A stretch of DNA of 64,000 bases, taken from NCBI RefSeq assembly GCF_014654205.1, contig NZ_BNAW01000012.1, positions 104,567 through 168,566 of the forward strand, in the 5' to 3' direction. A model generated the notes under the pieces. It ran no database searches. It was not told the origin of the DNA and saw only the letters and a program-made list of their open reading frames with translations. Positions 33,815-42,807 of this stretch are shown piece by piece. Every line of letters starts with the position of its first letter. Position 1 is the stretch's first letter. Source of the DNA: Amycolatopsis bullii. GTDB taxonomy: Bacteria > Actinomycetota > Actinomycetes > Mycobacteriales > Pseudonocardiaceae. The translations under genes were made by a program, and so were the position numbers.

Positions 33815-36800
33815 TCACCTGAGCGGGCGGACGCTCCCCAGGGTGGGCACGACCTTGGCGATCGTCCCGTCGGCACCGAACCGCAGCCGGTCGATCGTCA
33901 CTTCCCGGTGCGTCCCGTCGCCACCGGGGATCGCGAACCGGTGGTAGGCGATGTACCACTCGTCCTTGCCCGGCACCTGCACGATGCTGTGGTGGCCGGT
34001 GCCCAGGATGCCGAGCGACGGGTCCTTCTCCAGGATCACGCCCCTGTTCACCAGCCCGTCGCCCAGCGGGCTGGTCGCCGTGGCGTAGCCGACGCGGTAA
34101 TTCTCGCTGCCCGTGTCGTCGATGGACCACGTCAGGTGGTACGTGCCGGCGCGCTTGGTCATGAACAGCCCCTCGCGGAAGCCGTCGAGGCCGGTCAGGC
34201 GGGTGATCTTCGCCGGGTCGTACGACGTCAGGTCGGGGTTCAGCGGCACGACGTAGGCGTTGCCGTTGCCCCAGTACAGGTAGGTCTGCCCGTCGTCGTC
34301 GGTGAACACCGCCGGGTCGATCGCCTGGCCACCCGCCGGGTTCGCCGCGATCAGCGGCTTGCCCAGCGCGTCGGTGAACGGACCGGCCGGGGACGAAGAC
34401 ACCGCGACGCCGATCTTGGCGTCCGCGCAGAAGTAGAAGTAGTACTTCCCGTTCTTCTGCGTGATCGTCGGCGCCCACGCCCGGCTGTCCGCCCAGGACA
34501 CGTCCGGGCCGAGGTCGAGGATCTTGGGGTGCCGCGTCCAGGTGACGAGGTCCGTGCTCGACCACGCGTCGAACGTCGTCCCCGACCAGCCGGGGTACCC
34601 GTCCGTCGTGGCGTAGATGTAGTACGTGTCGCCGAAGCGGACGATGTTCGGGTCCGCGTTGAAGCCGGGCAGCACCGGGCTGTTCATCACCACCGCGCTG
34701 ACCGTCCAGGTCCGCCTCTGCCAGCCGGAGCCGACGACGGAATAGCCGACCGGCCCGGTGAAGTCCTGCCGGGAACCGTTGTGGGGGAACACCTGCGTGC
34801 CGTCGGCCACCTGCAGCACCGGCGCCAGCCGCCGCACGTCCGTGCCCGGCTTCACCGGCAGGACGATCGTGCCCTTCGCGCTGTCGATGATCGCCGGCAC
34901 CTTGAGCGAGTCGAGGGTCACCGAGCCGACGGCCGTCTCGTTCCCCGGCGCGCCGAGCACCTCCTTGGCCGTCAGGCCGCGGTTCCACACGGTGAACCGC
35001 CGCATCTTGCCCTGGAAGTACTTGTCGGCGCCGTAGGCCGACCGGCCGAGGTAGTTCGACGTCGTGATGCCCGCGCCGAGGTCGCCCGGTTTCGCCGTGA
35101 CACCGTCCACTCGGGACACTTCGACGCCGTTGTCGTAGAGCCGCGCGGTGCCGTTGTCCAGGGTGTACGTCAGCGTGTGCCAGGCGCCGCGGGTCAGTGC
35201 CCGTTTGCTGTCGGCGTTCTGCTCGGTCGACCAGTTGCCGGCGGCGATCGCGGCGCGGTAGGTGTCCCCGGTCGCGAAGAGGTAGCCGTCACCGGCGTTG
35301 TCCGTGCTGTTGCCGAGGTTCCAGAGGAAGTACGGCGTCTGCTGAGCGGGGTCGACCCAGACCTGCGCGGACACCGTGATCCCGCTCAGGCCGCTCATCA
35401 GGTTGTTCGGCAGCGCGACGTAACCGTCCTTGCCCGCGAAGGAAAGGCCGTCCGCCGAACGCGTGACGCCACCGTGCATCGAGGCGTCCCGCCCGTTCCC
35501 GGAGACGTCGGTGACCGTGTCGCCCGAGCCCGCCGCCGTGAGGTCGTAGTCGGCGACGACGCCCTTCGCGTCGGCGGTCACCGGCGGCGGCCCCTGGCGC
35601 AGCCGGGCGAGTTCGGCCTTCGTCACCGGCAGGACCGTGCCGTGGCGCGGGCTCTTCGGGAGCTGGTACTCGGCCGGGATCGACCAGTTCGGCTTGGCGA
35701 GGGAGTCGGTGACGAACGGGACGTACCCGCGGCGCGGCGTCTCGTCCATGAAGGCGTAGACCTTGGTGCTGTCGTTCGCCTTGAACACCGTCGGGCCCTC
35801 GACCCAGTCGGTGCCGAGCTTGGTGCGGATGCAGTCGGAGACGAGCTCCCAGTTGCGCGGCTTCGTCGCCGGGAGGTCCACCGCGCGCAGGTTCTTCGAC
35901 CGCTCGAGCACGATGTCGCGCTCGCAGGAGCCGATCACCTTGCCGTCGGTGGTCAGGCGGTAGTAGTAGTCGCCGTCCTTGATGGCGGTGGAGTCGATGA
36001 CGCCTTCGCCGGGGTCGTTCCAGACCTTGGGCTTGCTGAAGGTCCGGAAGTCGCGGGTGGTCGCGTACATCATCCGCGGGTACGTCGCACCGGTGTGGTC
36101 GACGTCCGTGGGGGCGTACGGGCTGGTGGCCCAGTAGACGACGTACGCGCCGATCGTCGGGTCGTAGGTCGCCTCGGGCGCCCACGTCATGCCGGCCGTG
36201 TCGTCGGAGACGCGGACGTGCCGCTGGTTCGACCAGGTCACCAGGTCGGTCGACTCCCAGATCTCCAGGTACTGGCTGCCGTGGCGCTGCGCCTGGTCCC
36301 AGCCGCGGCCGTCGTTGATCTGCAGGTCGGTGGCGACGATGTAGAACCGGTCGCCCTCCGGGCTGCGGACGATGAACGGGTCGCGCACGCCGGTCTCGCC
36401 GTAGTTCGAGCGCAGGACGGGCTTGCCGCCGTTGAGCTCGTCCCAGTGCAGCGGGTCGTTGCCGCGGCTGGCCGCGAAGTGGATCTGCTCGGTGTCCTGC
36501 GTCGCCTCACCGGTGAAGTAGGCGAACATGTACCCCTCGAGCGCTTCCTTCTTCGGCAGCGGCAGGACGGTGAGGGTGAACGCGCGTTCCGCCGTCGCCG
36601 AACCCTTCGTCGCGCGGACCGTGAGACGCGCCTTGGCCGGGCGCGCTCCGGCCGCGGACCGGGTCACCTCCCCGGTGGCGGTGACCACCCGCGGGTCCTG
36701 GCTGCGCCAGGTCAGCGTGACGTCGCGGGCGCCCTTGACCGGGAGGGTGATGTTGCCGCGGATCGCGTCCTGGTCGGGGATGACGATGTCCTTGAGCGCG

Positions 36801-37864
36801 TTGTCGACCTTCTGCCGGTCGGTGATGTCCTGCAGCACGGTGACGGTGAAGGTGCGGCTCGCGCTCTGGCCGGCGTAGGAGACGGCCGCCGTCAGAGTCA
36901 CCTTCGCGTTGCCGGCGCCGGGCGCGGGCCGCGTCACCACACCGGCCGGGGACACGACGGCCGGGTTGCTCGACGTCCAGGTGATCGCCGAGCCGCCGGC
37001 GCCCGTTCTGGGCAGGGAGAGGTTGTCCGTGACAGCGGAGGTGTCGCCGAGGTCGAGGGCGGCCGCGTCGGCCGTCGCGCGCCCGGCGGCGGTGCGCTCG
37101 CCGAGGGCGCGGGCTTCGTCGGCGGTCACCGCGCGGTCGTAGACGCGGAAGTCGCGGACGCTGCCCTTGAGGTACTTGTCGCCGTCGTAGACCGACCGGC
37201 CCAGGTAGTCGGCGGTCGTGGTGCCCCCGCCGATCGAGCCGGGCGTGATCGTGATGCCGGTCTTGCGGGCGGCCTCGATGCCGTCTTCGTACAGGACCGC
37301 GGTTCCGCCGCCGAGGGTGTAGGTGATCGTGCGCCAGCTGCCGCGGGCGAGGGTGCGGCCCGCGCTCGCGGTCTGTTCGGTGGACCAGTTGCCGGAGGCG
37401 ATCGAGCCGCGGAAGGAATCGCCCGTGGTGAACAGGTAGCCGTTCCCGGCGCCGCCGGCCGTGTTGCCCATGCCCCACAGGAAATACGGCGTGCCCTGGT
37501 CGGTGGCGACGTTGACCTGTACCGAAACCGTGATGTCCGTGAGATCCCGCATCAGGTTGTCGGGCAGGCGGACGTGCCCGTTCGTGCCGCCGAGGCGCAG
37601 GCCCTCGTCGCCTTGCCAGGTCGTGTCGCCGCTGATGGTGGCGTTCCGGCCGTGCCCCGACGCGTCGGGCACGGTCGTGCCCGAGCCGCCGGTCAGGTCG
37701 TAGCGGACGACCAGGCCGTCGTCCAGGGTCGCCGCGTGGCCGGAAGCCGCGAGGGCGGTGGTGGATGCCGCGGCCACGGCCAGGGTGGCGAGGATCGCGG
37801 TCAGCGGGCGGGACCGCCGGAAGAACTTCGGCGACGACGTCGTCGCCGAAAGTCGAACGGGCAT
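33815..37864 (-). CDS. Giant secreted double GH43 glycosidase with two LamG domains
   Basis: 1349 residues. Signal peptide ending ~ASGHA; LamG/concanavalin-like domain (~46-260); two atrophied Ig-like domains (~270-435); first GH43 five-blade propeller (~440-755, GVRDPFIV aspartate and TWAPEATYD); second LamG (~760-975); short beta domain; second GH43 (~1058-1349, GFNADPNIVRF, AWAPTI, GFREGLF). GH43 enzymes remove or cut arabinose, xylose or galactose from plant polysaccharides. The two catalytic modules differ, so they may take different linkages. ATG 37864 has GGAG ~8 bp upstream. The promoter at 37962-37990 carries a LacI-type operator. Confidence 0.9.
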   Translation of the reverse strand: MPVRLSATTSSPKFFRRSRPLTAILATLAVAAASTTALAASGHAATLDDGLVVRYDLTGGSGTTVPDASGHGRNATISGDTTWQGDEGLRLGGTNGHVRLPDNLMRDLTDITVSVQVNVATDQGTPYFLWGMGNTAGGAGNGYLFTTGDSFRGSIASGNWSTEQTASAGRTLARGSWRTITYTLGGGTAVLYEDGIEAARKTGITITPGSIGGGTTTADYLGRSVYDGDKYLKGSVRDFRVYDRAVTADEARALGERTAAGRATADAAALDLGDTSAVTDNLSLPRTGAGGSAITWTSSNPAVVSPAGVVTRPAPGAGNAKVTLTAAVSYAGQSASRTFTVTVLQDITDRQKVDNALKDIVIPDQDAIRGNITLPVKGARDVTLTWRSQDPRVVTATGEVTRSAAGARPAKARLTVRATKGSATAERAFTLTVLPLPKKEALEGYMFAYFTGEATQDTEQIHFAASRGNDPLHWDELNGGKPVLRSNYGETGVRDPFIVRSPEGDRFYIVATDLQINDGRGWDQAQRHGSQYLEIWESTDLVTWSNQRHVRVSDDTAGMTWAPEATYDPTIGAYVVYWATSPYAPTDVDHTGATYPRMMYATTRDFRTFSKPKVWNDPGEGVIDSTAIKDGDYYYRLTTDGKVIGSCERDIVLERSKNLRAVDLPATKPRNWELVSDCIRTKLGTDWVEGPTVFKANDSTKVYAFMDETPRRGYVPFVTDSLAKPNWSIPAEYQLPKSPRHGTVLPVTKAELARLRQGPPPVTADAKGVVADYDLTAAGSGDTVTDVSGNGRDASMHGGVTRSADGLSFAGKDGYVALPNNLMSGLSGITVSAQVWVDPAQQTPYFLWNLGNSTDNAGDGYLFATGDTYRAAIAAGNWSTEQNADSKRALTRGAWHTLTYTLDNGTARLYDNGVEVSRVDGVTAKPGDLGAGITTSNYLGRSAYGADKYFQGKMRRFTVWNRGLTAKEVLGAPGNETAVGSVTLDSLKVPAIIDSAKGTIVLPVKPGTDVRRLAPVLQVADGTQVFPHNGSRQDFTGPVGYSVVGSGWQRRTWTVSAVVMNSPVLPGFNADPNIVRFGDTYYIYATTDGYPGWSGTTFDAWSSTDLVTWTRHPKILDLGPDVSWADSRAWAPTITQKNGKYYFYFCADAKIGVAVSSSPAGPFTDALGKPLIAANPAGGQAIDPAVFTDDDGQTYLYWGNGNAYVVPLNPDLTSYDPAKITRLTGLDGFREGLFMTKRAGTYHLTWSIDDTGSENYRVGYATATSPLGDGLVNRGVILEKDPSLGILGTGHHSIVQVPGKDEWYIAYHRFAIPGGDGTHREVTIDRLRFGADGTIAKVVPTLGSVRPLR

Positions 37865-37952
37865 ACCGGTTCTCCAGGAGGTGGGCGCCGACGGCGCGGG
37901 AAAGGGTGATGCGGCTGGTTCCGGGACCTGGGAACGGGTCGCCGAGCGCGGA

Positions 37953-37990
37953 GTGAGCGCTAACATAGCTGCCGATCCCCGCGGGGTCAA
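37953..37990 (-). promoter_or_regulatory. Promoter of the double-GH43 gene with overlapping LacI operator
   Basis: Minus strand TTGACC (37985-37990), 17-bp spacer, TATGTT (37962-37967). The element GTTAGCGCTCAC (37953-37964) overlaps the -10 box and shares the core GTTARCGCTMAC with the operator at 38072. Confidence 0.7.
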
Positions 37991-38036
37991 TCGGCTGTTT
38001 TGCCTGGTGGTGTCCCGCGTCCCGACGATCGGCCCC

Positions 38037-38095
38037 TTGACACCGTGTGGCGCGGGTCACCTACACTACGACGGATTGTTAACGCTAACAATCCG
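38037..38095 (+). promoter_or_regulatory. Promoter and near-perfect LacI operator of the GH43-AbfB gene
   Basis: TTGACA (38037-38042), 19-bp spacer, TACACT (38062-38067). Just downstream lies a 24-bp palindrome 38072-38095 with 10-bp arms CGGATTGTTA/TAACAATCCG around ACGC, a classic LacI-family operator placed at the transcription start. Confidence 0.8.
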
Positions 38096-38133
38096 GTTTG
38101 TTGCCCGGTACTCGACGGCGAGATGGGTGGACG

Positions 38134-39519
38134 ATGATCAGTCGACGCGGACTGATGGCGGGCGCGGCGGGAGCCGCGGTCGCCGGCGTGCTCAGTGGCG
38201 TGCTCGGTGGCAGAGCCTCCGCCCAGGCGGCTTCCGGTTCCTACGTCATGGCGTACTTCACCGAGTCGCCGTCCATGACGGGCGCGGACTACGGGCTGCA
38301 CCTGGCGGTCAGCGCCGACGGCCTGGACTGGATGCCGCTCAACCAGAACAACCCGGTGGTGACGCCGACGGCGGGCACCGGCGGGCTGCGCGACCCCTTC
38401 GTGCTGCGCAAGAAGGACGGCCGGTTCGTCGTGCTGGCCACCGATCTCAAGGGCACCGACTGGTCGCTGCAGAACCAGTACGTGCACGTCTGGGACTCCG
38501 CCGACCTGCGCGGGTTCACCGGCTACCGCCGGATCAAGCTGCACTCGATGGCCACGCACAGCTGGGCACCCGAGGCGTTCTGGGATCCCTCGCGCAACCA
38601 GTACGCGATCATCTATTCGGCGGCGTCCGGCGGCCACGACGTCATCATGGTCAACTACACCACCGATTTCGTGACGGTCAGCGCGCCGCAGGTGTTCTTC
38701 GACCCCGGCCACGCCACGATCGACGGGACGATGGCCACGATCGGCGGCGTCAACTACCTGTACGTCAAGAACAACACGAACAGCACCCTGGTCGGCCAGC
38801 GCTCCGGCTCGTCGGCCCCCGGCAGCTTCACCACCTACAAGACCGGAATCTCGCCCGGGCGGGGGGTGGAGGCGCCGCAGATCGTGCCGGCGCCGTCGGG
38901 GAACCGCTGGTACCTGTGGGGAGACACGTGGAGCCCCAACGGCCGGTTCTTCTGCTGGGAGACCACCGATGTGGCGGCCGGGAACTGGACGCTGCTGAAC
39001 GACCGCGCCTACACCCAGCCGCTGAACTCCAAGCACCCCGGGATCACGCCGATCACGGCCGCCGAGCGCTCCGCCCTCGTCGCGCAGTGGGGTGCCCCGG
39101 CGTGGCGGCGGCTCAAGTCCTACAACTTCCCCGACCGCTACGTCCGGCACGCGGACTCCGTGGGGCGCATCGACGCCTACCCGTTCGACCCGTACCAAGA
39201 CCAGCTGTGGAAGCTCGTGCCGGGACTGGCCGACGCGTCCGGTGTGTCGTTCGAATCTTTCAACTACCCGGGCCGGTACCTGCGGCACTACAACTACGAA
39301 CTGCGCCTGGCGGCCGACGACGGCTCGGCGACGTTCCAGGCGGACGCCACCTTCCACCAGGTGGCGGGGCTCGCCGACGCGAGCTGGTCGTCGTTCCGCT
39401 CGCACAACTACCCGGATCGGTACCTCCGGCACTACGCGTACGTGCTGCGGATCGACCCGCTCGGCAGCACATCCTCCACTGTGGACAAGCAGGACGCGAC
39501 TTTCCGCGTCGGCTACTGA
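38134..39519 (+). CDS. Secreted GH43 glycosidase with AbfB (CBM42) domain
   Basis: 461 residues. Tat-type signal (SRRGLMAGAAG) ending ASAQA; GH43 propeller ~36-320 with the base aspartate in GLRDPFVL (Asp87), then an arabinose-binding AbfB/CBM42 beta-trefoil (~325-461) with three repeats of the type NFPDRYVRH, NYPGRYLRH, NYPDRYLRH. Likely an alpha-L-arabinofuranosidase or arabinanase acting on arabinose side chains. Divergent from the double GH43 gene and controlled by the palindrome at 38072. Followed by another GH43 gene after 21 bp. Confidence 0.9.
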   Translation: MISRRGLMAGAAGAAVAGVLSGVLGGRASAQAASGSYVMAYFTESPSMTGADYGLHLAVSADGLDWMPLNQNNPVVTPTAGTGGLRDPFVLRKKDGRFVVLATDLKGTDWSLQNQYVHVWDSADLRGFTGYRRIKLHSMATHSWAPEAFWDPSRNQYAIIYSAASGGHDVIMVNYTTDFVTVSAPQVFFDPGHATIDGTMATIGGVNYLYVKNNTNSTLVGQRSGSSAPGSFTTYKTGISPGRGVEAPQIVPAPSGNRWYLWGDTWSPNGRFFCWETTDVAAGNWTLLNDRAYTQPLNSKHPGITPITAAERSALVAQWGAPAWRRLKSYNFPDRYVRHADSVGRIDAYPFDPYQDQLWKLVPGLADASGVSFESFNYPGRYLRHYNYELRLAADDGSATFQADATFHQVAGLADASWSSFRSHNYPDRYLRHYAYVLRIDPLGSTSSTVDKQDATFRVGY

Positions 39520-39540
39520 CCCGCTCGCGAAGGAGCCGTC

Positions 39541-40977
39541 ATGCTACGACGACGTGGCACGGTGTTGTCCCTGCTCCTGCTCGTCACCCTGCTGCTCGGC
39601 GCGCCCGGTGCGCACGCCGCGCCGGTGACGGTGACCAACGGGAGCCAGTTCACCGACACCTCCGGCGCCCTGGTGCACGCCCACGGCGGCGGGCTGCTCA
39701 AGGTGGGCGCGTACTACTACTGGTTCGGCGAAAATCGCAACGCCGACGACACCTTCCGTGCCGTCTCGGCGTACCGCTCGACCGACCTGAAGACGTGGGA
39801 ATTCCGCGGCGACGTGCTGACGCAGTCGTCGGCGGCCGAGCTGGGCCGGGCGAAGATCGAGCGGCCCAAGGTGATCTACAACAGCTCGACCGGGCAGTAC
39901 GTGATGTGGATGCACAAGGAGAACGGCGACGACTACGCCGAAGCCCGCGCGGCCGTGGCCACCTCTTCGACGGTCGACGGCAGCTACGCCTACCGCGGCA
40001 GCTTCCGCCCCCTGGGAGCGCACATGTCGCGGGACATCACGCTGTTCAAGGACGACGACGGAACCGCGTACATGGCGTCGGCGGCCCGCGAAAACGCGGA
40101 CCTGAACGTCTACCGGCTCACCGCCGACTACACCGGGGTTTCGGCGCTGGTGAAGACGCTCTGGCCGGGCTCGTACCGCGAGGCACCGGCGCTGTTCAAG
40201 CGCAACGGCGTCTACTTCCTGCTCACCTCCGGCGCCACGGGCTGGCAGCCGAACCAGCAGAAGTACGCCACGGCCACGAGCGTCACCGGGACGTGGACCG
40301 GGTTGACGAACGTCGGTGACTCCACCGGTTTCGGCAGCCAGACCGCGTACGTGCTGCCCGTGCAGGGTTCGCAGGCAACGTCGTACCTCTACCTGGGTGA
40401 CCGCTGGGCGGGTGCCTGGAACCGTCCGGTCAACGAGTCGCGGTACGTGTGGCTGCCGCTCTCGTTCCCGAGCGCCACGACGATGTCGATGAGCTGGTAC
40501 CCGAAGGTCAGCGTCGACGCGGCGACCGGCGTGGTCGCGGGCGTCGGCTCCGGCAGCGCGTACGAGACGATGGTGGCGCGCCACAGCGGCAAGTGCGCGG
40601 ACATCCCGGGTTCGTCCCGCAACGACGGCGTGGCGCTGACGCAGTACACGTGCAACAACGGCGGGAACCAGCAGTGGAGCGTGCTCGACCTCGGCGACGG
40701 CTACGTCACCCTGATCGCCCGCCACAGCGGCAAGTGCCTCGGCATCGCGGGCGCCTCGACGGCGGACGGCGCGGCGGCGGAGCAGAGCACGTGCACTTCG
40801 GGCGCGAACCAGCAGTGGCAGGCGCAAGCCGTTGGCGGCGGGTACGTCCGGTGGGTGGCGCGCCACAGCGGAAAGTGCCTGGACGTCGTTTCGGCGTCGA
40901 CGGCCGACGGCGCCGCGGTGAAGCAGTATCCGTGCACCGGCGTGACGAACCAGCAATGGCAGCGGAAGGCGGCCTGA
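39541..40977 (+). CDS. Secreted GH43 (subfamily 24-like) galactanase with CBM13
   Basis: 478 residues. Sec signal to GAHA; GH43-type propeller ~30-335 with HGGGLLKVGAYYYWFGENR, IERPKV and SRDITLFKDDDG as in exo-beta-1,3-galactanases of GH43_24; then a ricin-type CBM13 trefoil (~345-478) with three QxW repeats (NQQW) and Cys pairs, each repeat starting ARHSGKC. Removes galactose from the beta-1,3-galactan backbone of arabinogalactan (family knowledge; the subfamily is my reading). Same strand and 21 bp behind the AbfB enzyme, likely one operon. Confidence 0.85.
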   Translation: MLRRRGTVLSLLLLVTLLLGAPGAHAAPVTVTNGSQFTDTSGALVHAHGGGLLKVGAYYYWFGENRNADDTFRAVSAYRSTDLKTWEFRGDVLTQSSAAELGRAKIERPKVIYNSSTGQYVMWMHKENGDDYAEARAAVATSSTVDGSYAYRGSFRPLGAHMSRDITLFKDDDGTAYMASAARENADLNVYRLTADYTGVSALVKTLWPGSYREAPALFKRNGVYFLLTSGATGWQPNQQKYATATSVTGTWTGLTNVGDSTGFGSQTAYVLPVQGSQATSYLYLGDRWAGAWNRPVNESRYVWLPLSFPSATTMSMSWYPKVSVDAATGVVAGVGSGSAYETMVARHSGKCADIPGSSRNDGVALTQYTCNNGGNQQWSVLDLGDGYVTLIARHSGKCLGIAGASTADGAAAEQSTCTSGANQQWQAQAVGGGYVRWVARHSGKCLDVVSASTADGAAVKQYPCTGVTNQQWQRKAA

Positions 40978-41055
40978 ACGCTCCGTTCGGCCCTTGACGA
41001 CCGGGTGGCGGCTCGCTAGCTTTTGCGAAACTCCTTCATGTTTGGAGCCGCCATC

Positions 41056-42807
41056 ATGCGCATGCTCGTGGCTTTGCTCACCGCCGTGGCCATGACCTCC
41101 GGCGTCGTCGCCTCCGCCGTCGCCGAAGACGTTCCCCAGCACCGCTTGACCGTCCGCGGGTCGGCCTTTGTCGACGAGTACGGCCGCGAAGTGGTCTTGC
41201 GCGGCTTCAACGTCTCCGGGGAGACGAAGCTCGCTGAAAACGGTTTCCTGCCGTTCGCCAACGCGGTTGACGCGCGCCGCTCGGCCCAGTCGATGCGGGC
41301 GCTCACCGGCGCGAACGCCGTGCGCTTCCCGATCGCGTGGGCGGGAACGCAGCCGGTGCGCGGGCCGGTGAACACGCAGTACCTGGCGGCGCTGACCGAC
41401 CAGATGAAGGCGTTCCTGGAGGAGGGTTTCACCATCCTCCCGGACTTCCACCAGGACCTGTTCTCCCGCTACCTGTTCAACCGCGGCAGCTGGTACACCG
41501 GCGACGGCGCGCCCCAGTGGGTCGTCGACCTCGGCGGCTACCCCGCGGAAAGCTGCGGCATCTGCGCGCACTGGGGCCAGAACATCACCCAGAACGGCGC
41601 GGTCCAGGACGCCACGAAGGACTTCTGGCACAACGCCCGCGGCGTCCAGGACGAGTTCGTCGGCATGGCCATCCAGACGATGTCCTACCTGCGCACGAAC
41701 CTGAGCGCCGCCCAGTTCGCGGGTATCGCGGGCATGGACCCGTACAACGAGCCCTTCGCCGGCCGGTACGACTCCGGTCAGGACAGCAAGGCGTGGGAAC
41801 AGAACGTGCTGTGGCCGTTCTTCCAGCGGTTCCGCGCCGCGATGGATTCCGCCGGCTGGCAGGACAAGCCCGCGTTCGTCGAGCCGAACATGTTCTGGAA
41901 CGCCAACATCTCCTTCCAGCTCCACCCCGGCGGCTTCCAGGACACCGGCGTCATGGGCCCGCGGTACGTGTTCAACACGCACTTCTACGACCAGCTCGCC
42001 CAGTCCGGTGTCTTCATGCCGGGCAAGGCGGGCGACGGCCAGTACAGCGCGAGCTTCGGCACGGTCCGGGACCGCGCGACCGCGCTGGGCACGACGGCGA
42101 TCGTCACCGAGTTCGGCCACCCGATGACCGGCTACACCTCCGACAAGACCCCGACCGTGGACAAGGCGATGTACCAGGCGCTGGATTCCCGCGTCTCGGG
42201 CGCGAACTGGTGGCGCACGCCGGCGCAGTCGGGCCCGGTGCTGTCGGCGACGCAGTGGCAGTGGGACATCTACAACGGCCGCCACCACGAGCTGATGAAC
42301 GACAACCCGGACAAGATCAAAACCGACGGCGACGCCTGGAACGGCGAGGACTTCTCCTCGGCCCGCACGGCGGACGACGGAACGGTCCAGCTCCGCCAGG
42401 ACGCGCGGCTGCTCGACCGCCTGTACCCGGCCGCGGTTGCGGGCCACACGCTGGCGTTCACCTACGAGGACCGCTCACGGGACGGCAGCCAGACGCTGAC
42501 GTGGAACCGGATCCCGTCGACGATGCCGGCCACCGCGGCGCTGACCGGCACGGGCCGGTACGGCGTCCTCGTGTGGCAGGGGACCGACGCCGGGGCGCCG
42601 ACCGAACTGCACGTTCCGGCGGGGATGACCCCGACGGTGGTCACCGACCTGGCCTCGGCCACCCGCGTAGGCGACCGCCTGCGCCTGCCGGCCACCCCGG
42701 GCCTGCACTACGCGCTGATCGCGGAACCGGCGGCGGCCCCGACCGCGGCCCAGCTCGCGGCGGTCCGCGCGGAACTAGCGGCCTGGGCGCCCACGGCGGT
42801 CCGCTAG
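41056..42807 (+). CDS. Secreted GH5 glycosidase, endoglycoceramidase-like
   Basis: 583 residues. Signal peptide ending ASAVA; (beta/alpha)8 GH5 domain with RGFNVSG at strand 1, DFHQDLFSR at strand 4, acid/base Glu232 in PYNEPFAGR and nucleophile Glu352 in VTEFGHP; C-terminal beta-sandwich (TLAFTYEDRS ... HYALIAEP). The NEPFAG and DxHQDxxS patterns are those of endoglycoceramidase-type GH5 enzymes that release whole glycans from glycolipids. ATG 41056 has GGAG 8 bp upstream; an ATG at 41038 precedes that site. Stop overlaps the convergent TetR stop (GCTAGC). Confidence 0.85.
   Translation: MRMLVALLTAVAMTSGVVASAVAEDVPQHRLTVRGSAFVDEYGREVVLRGFNVSGETKLAENGFLPFANAVDARRSAQSMRALTGANAVRFPIAWAGTQPVRGPVNTQYLAALTDQMKAFLEEGFTILPDFHQDLFSRYLFNRGSWYTGDGAPQWVVDLGGYPAESCGICAHWGQNITQNGAVQDATKDFWHNARGVQDEFVGMAIQTMSYLRTNLSAAQFAGIAGMDPYNEPFAGRYDSGQDSKAWEQNVLWPFFQRFRAAMDSAGWQDKPAFVEPNMFWNANISFQLHPGGFQDTGVMGPRYVFNTHFYDQLAQSGVFMPGKAGDGQYSASFGTVRDRATALGTTAIVTEFGHPMTGYTSDKTPTVDKAMYQALDSRVSGANWWRTPAQSGPVLSATQWQWDIYNGRHHELMNDNPDKIKTDGDAWNGEDFSSARTADDGTVQLRQDARLLDRLYPAAVAGHTLAFTYEDRSRDGSQTLTWNRIPSTMPATAALTGTGRYGVLVWQGTDAGAPTELHVPAGMTPTVVTDLASATRVGDRLRLPATPGLHYALIAEPAAAPTAAQLAAVRAELAAWAPTAVR

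Noticed and set aside
33803..37909. A 1368-codon open frame on the plus strand opposite the double GH43 gene
   Set aside because: It is the antisense of a gene with clear domains, has Arg/Asp/Val-rich composition without motifs, and arises from high GC at third positions.
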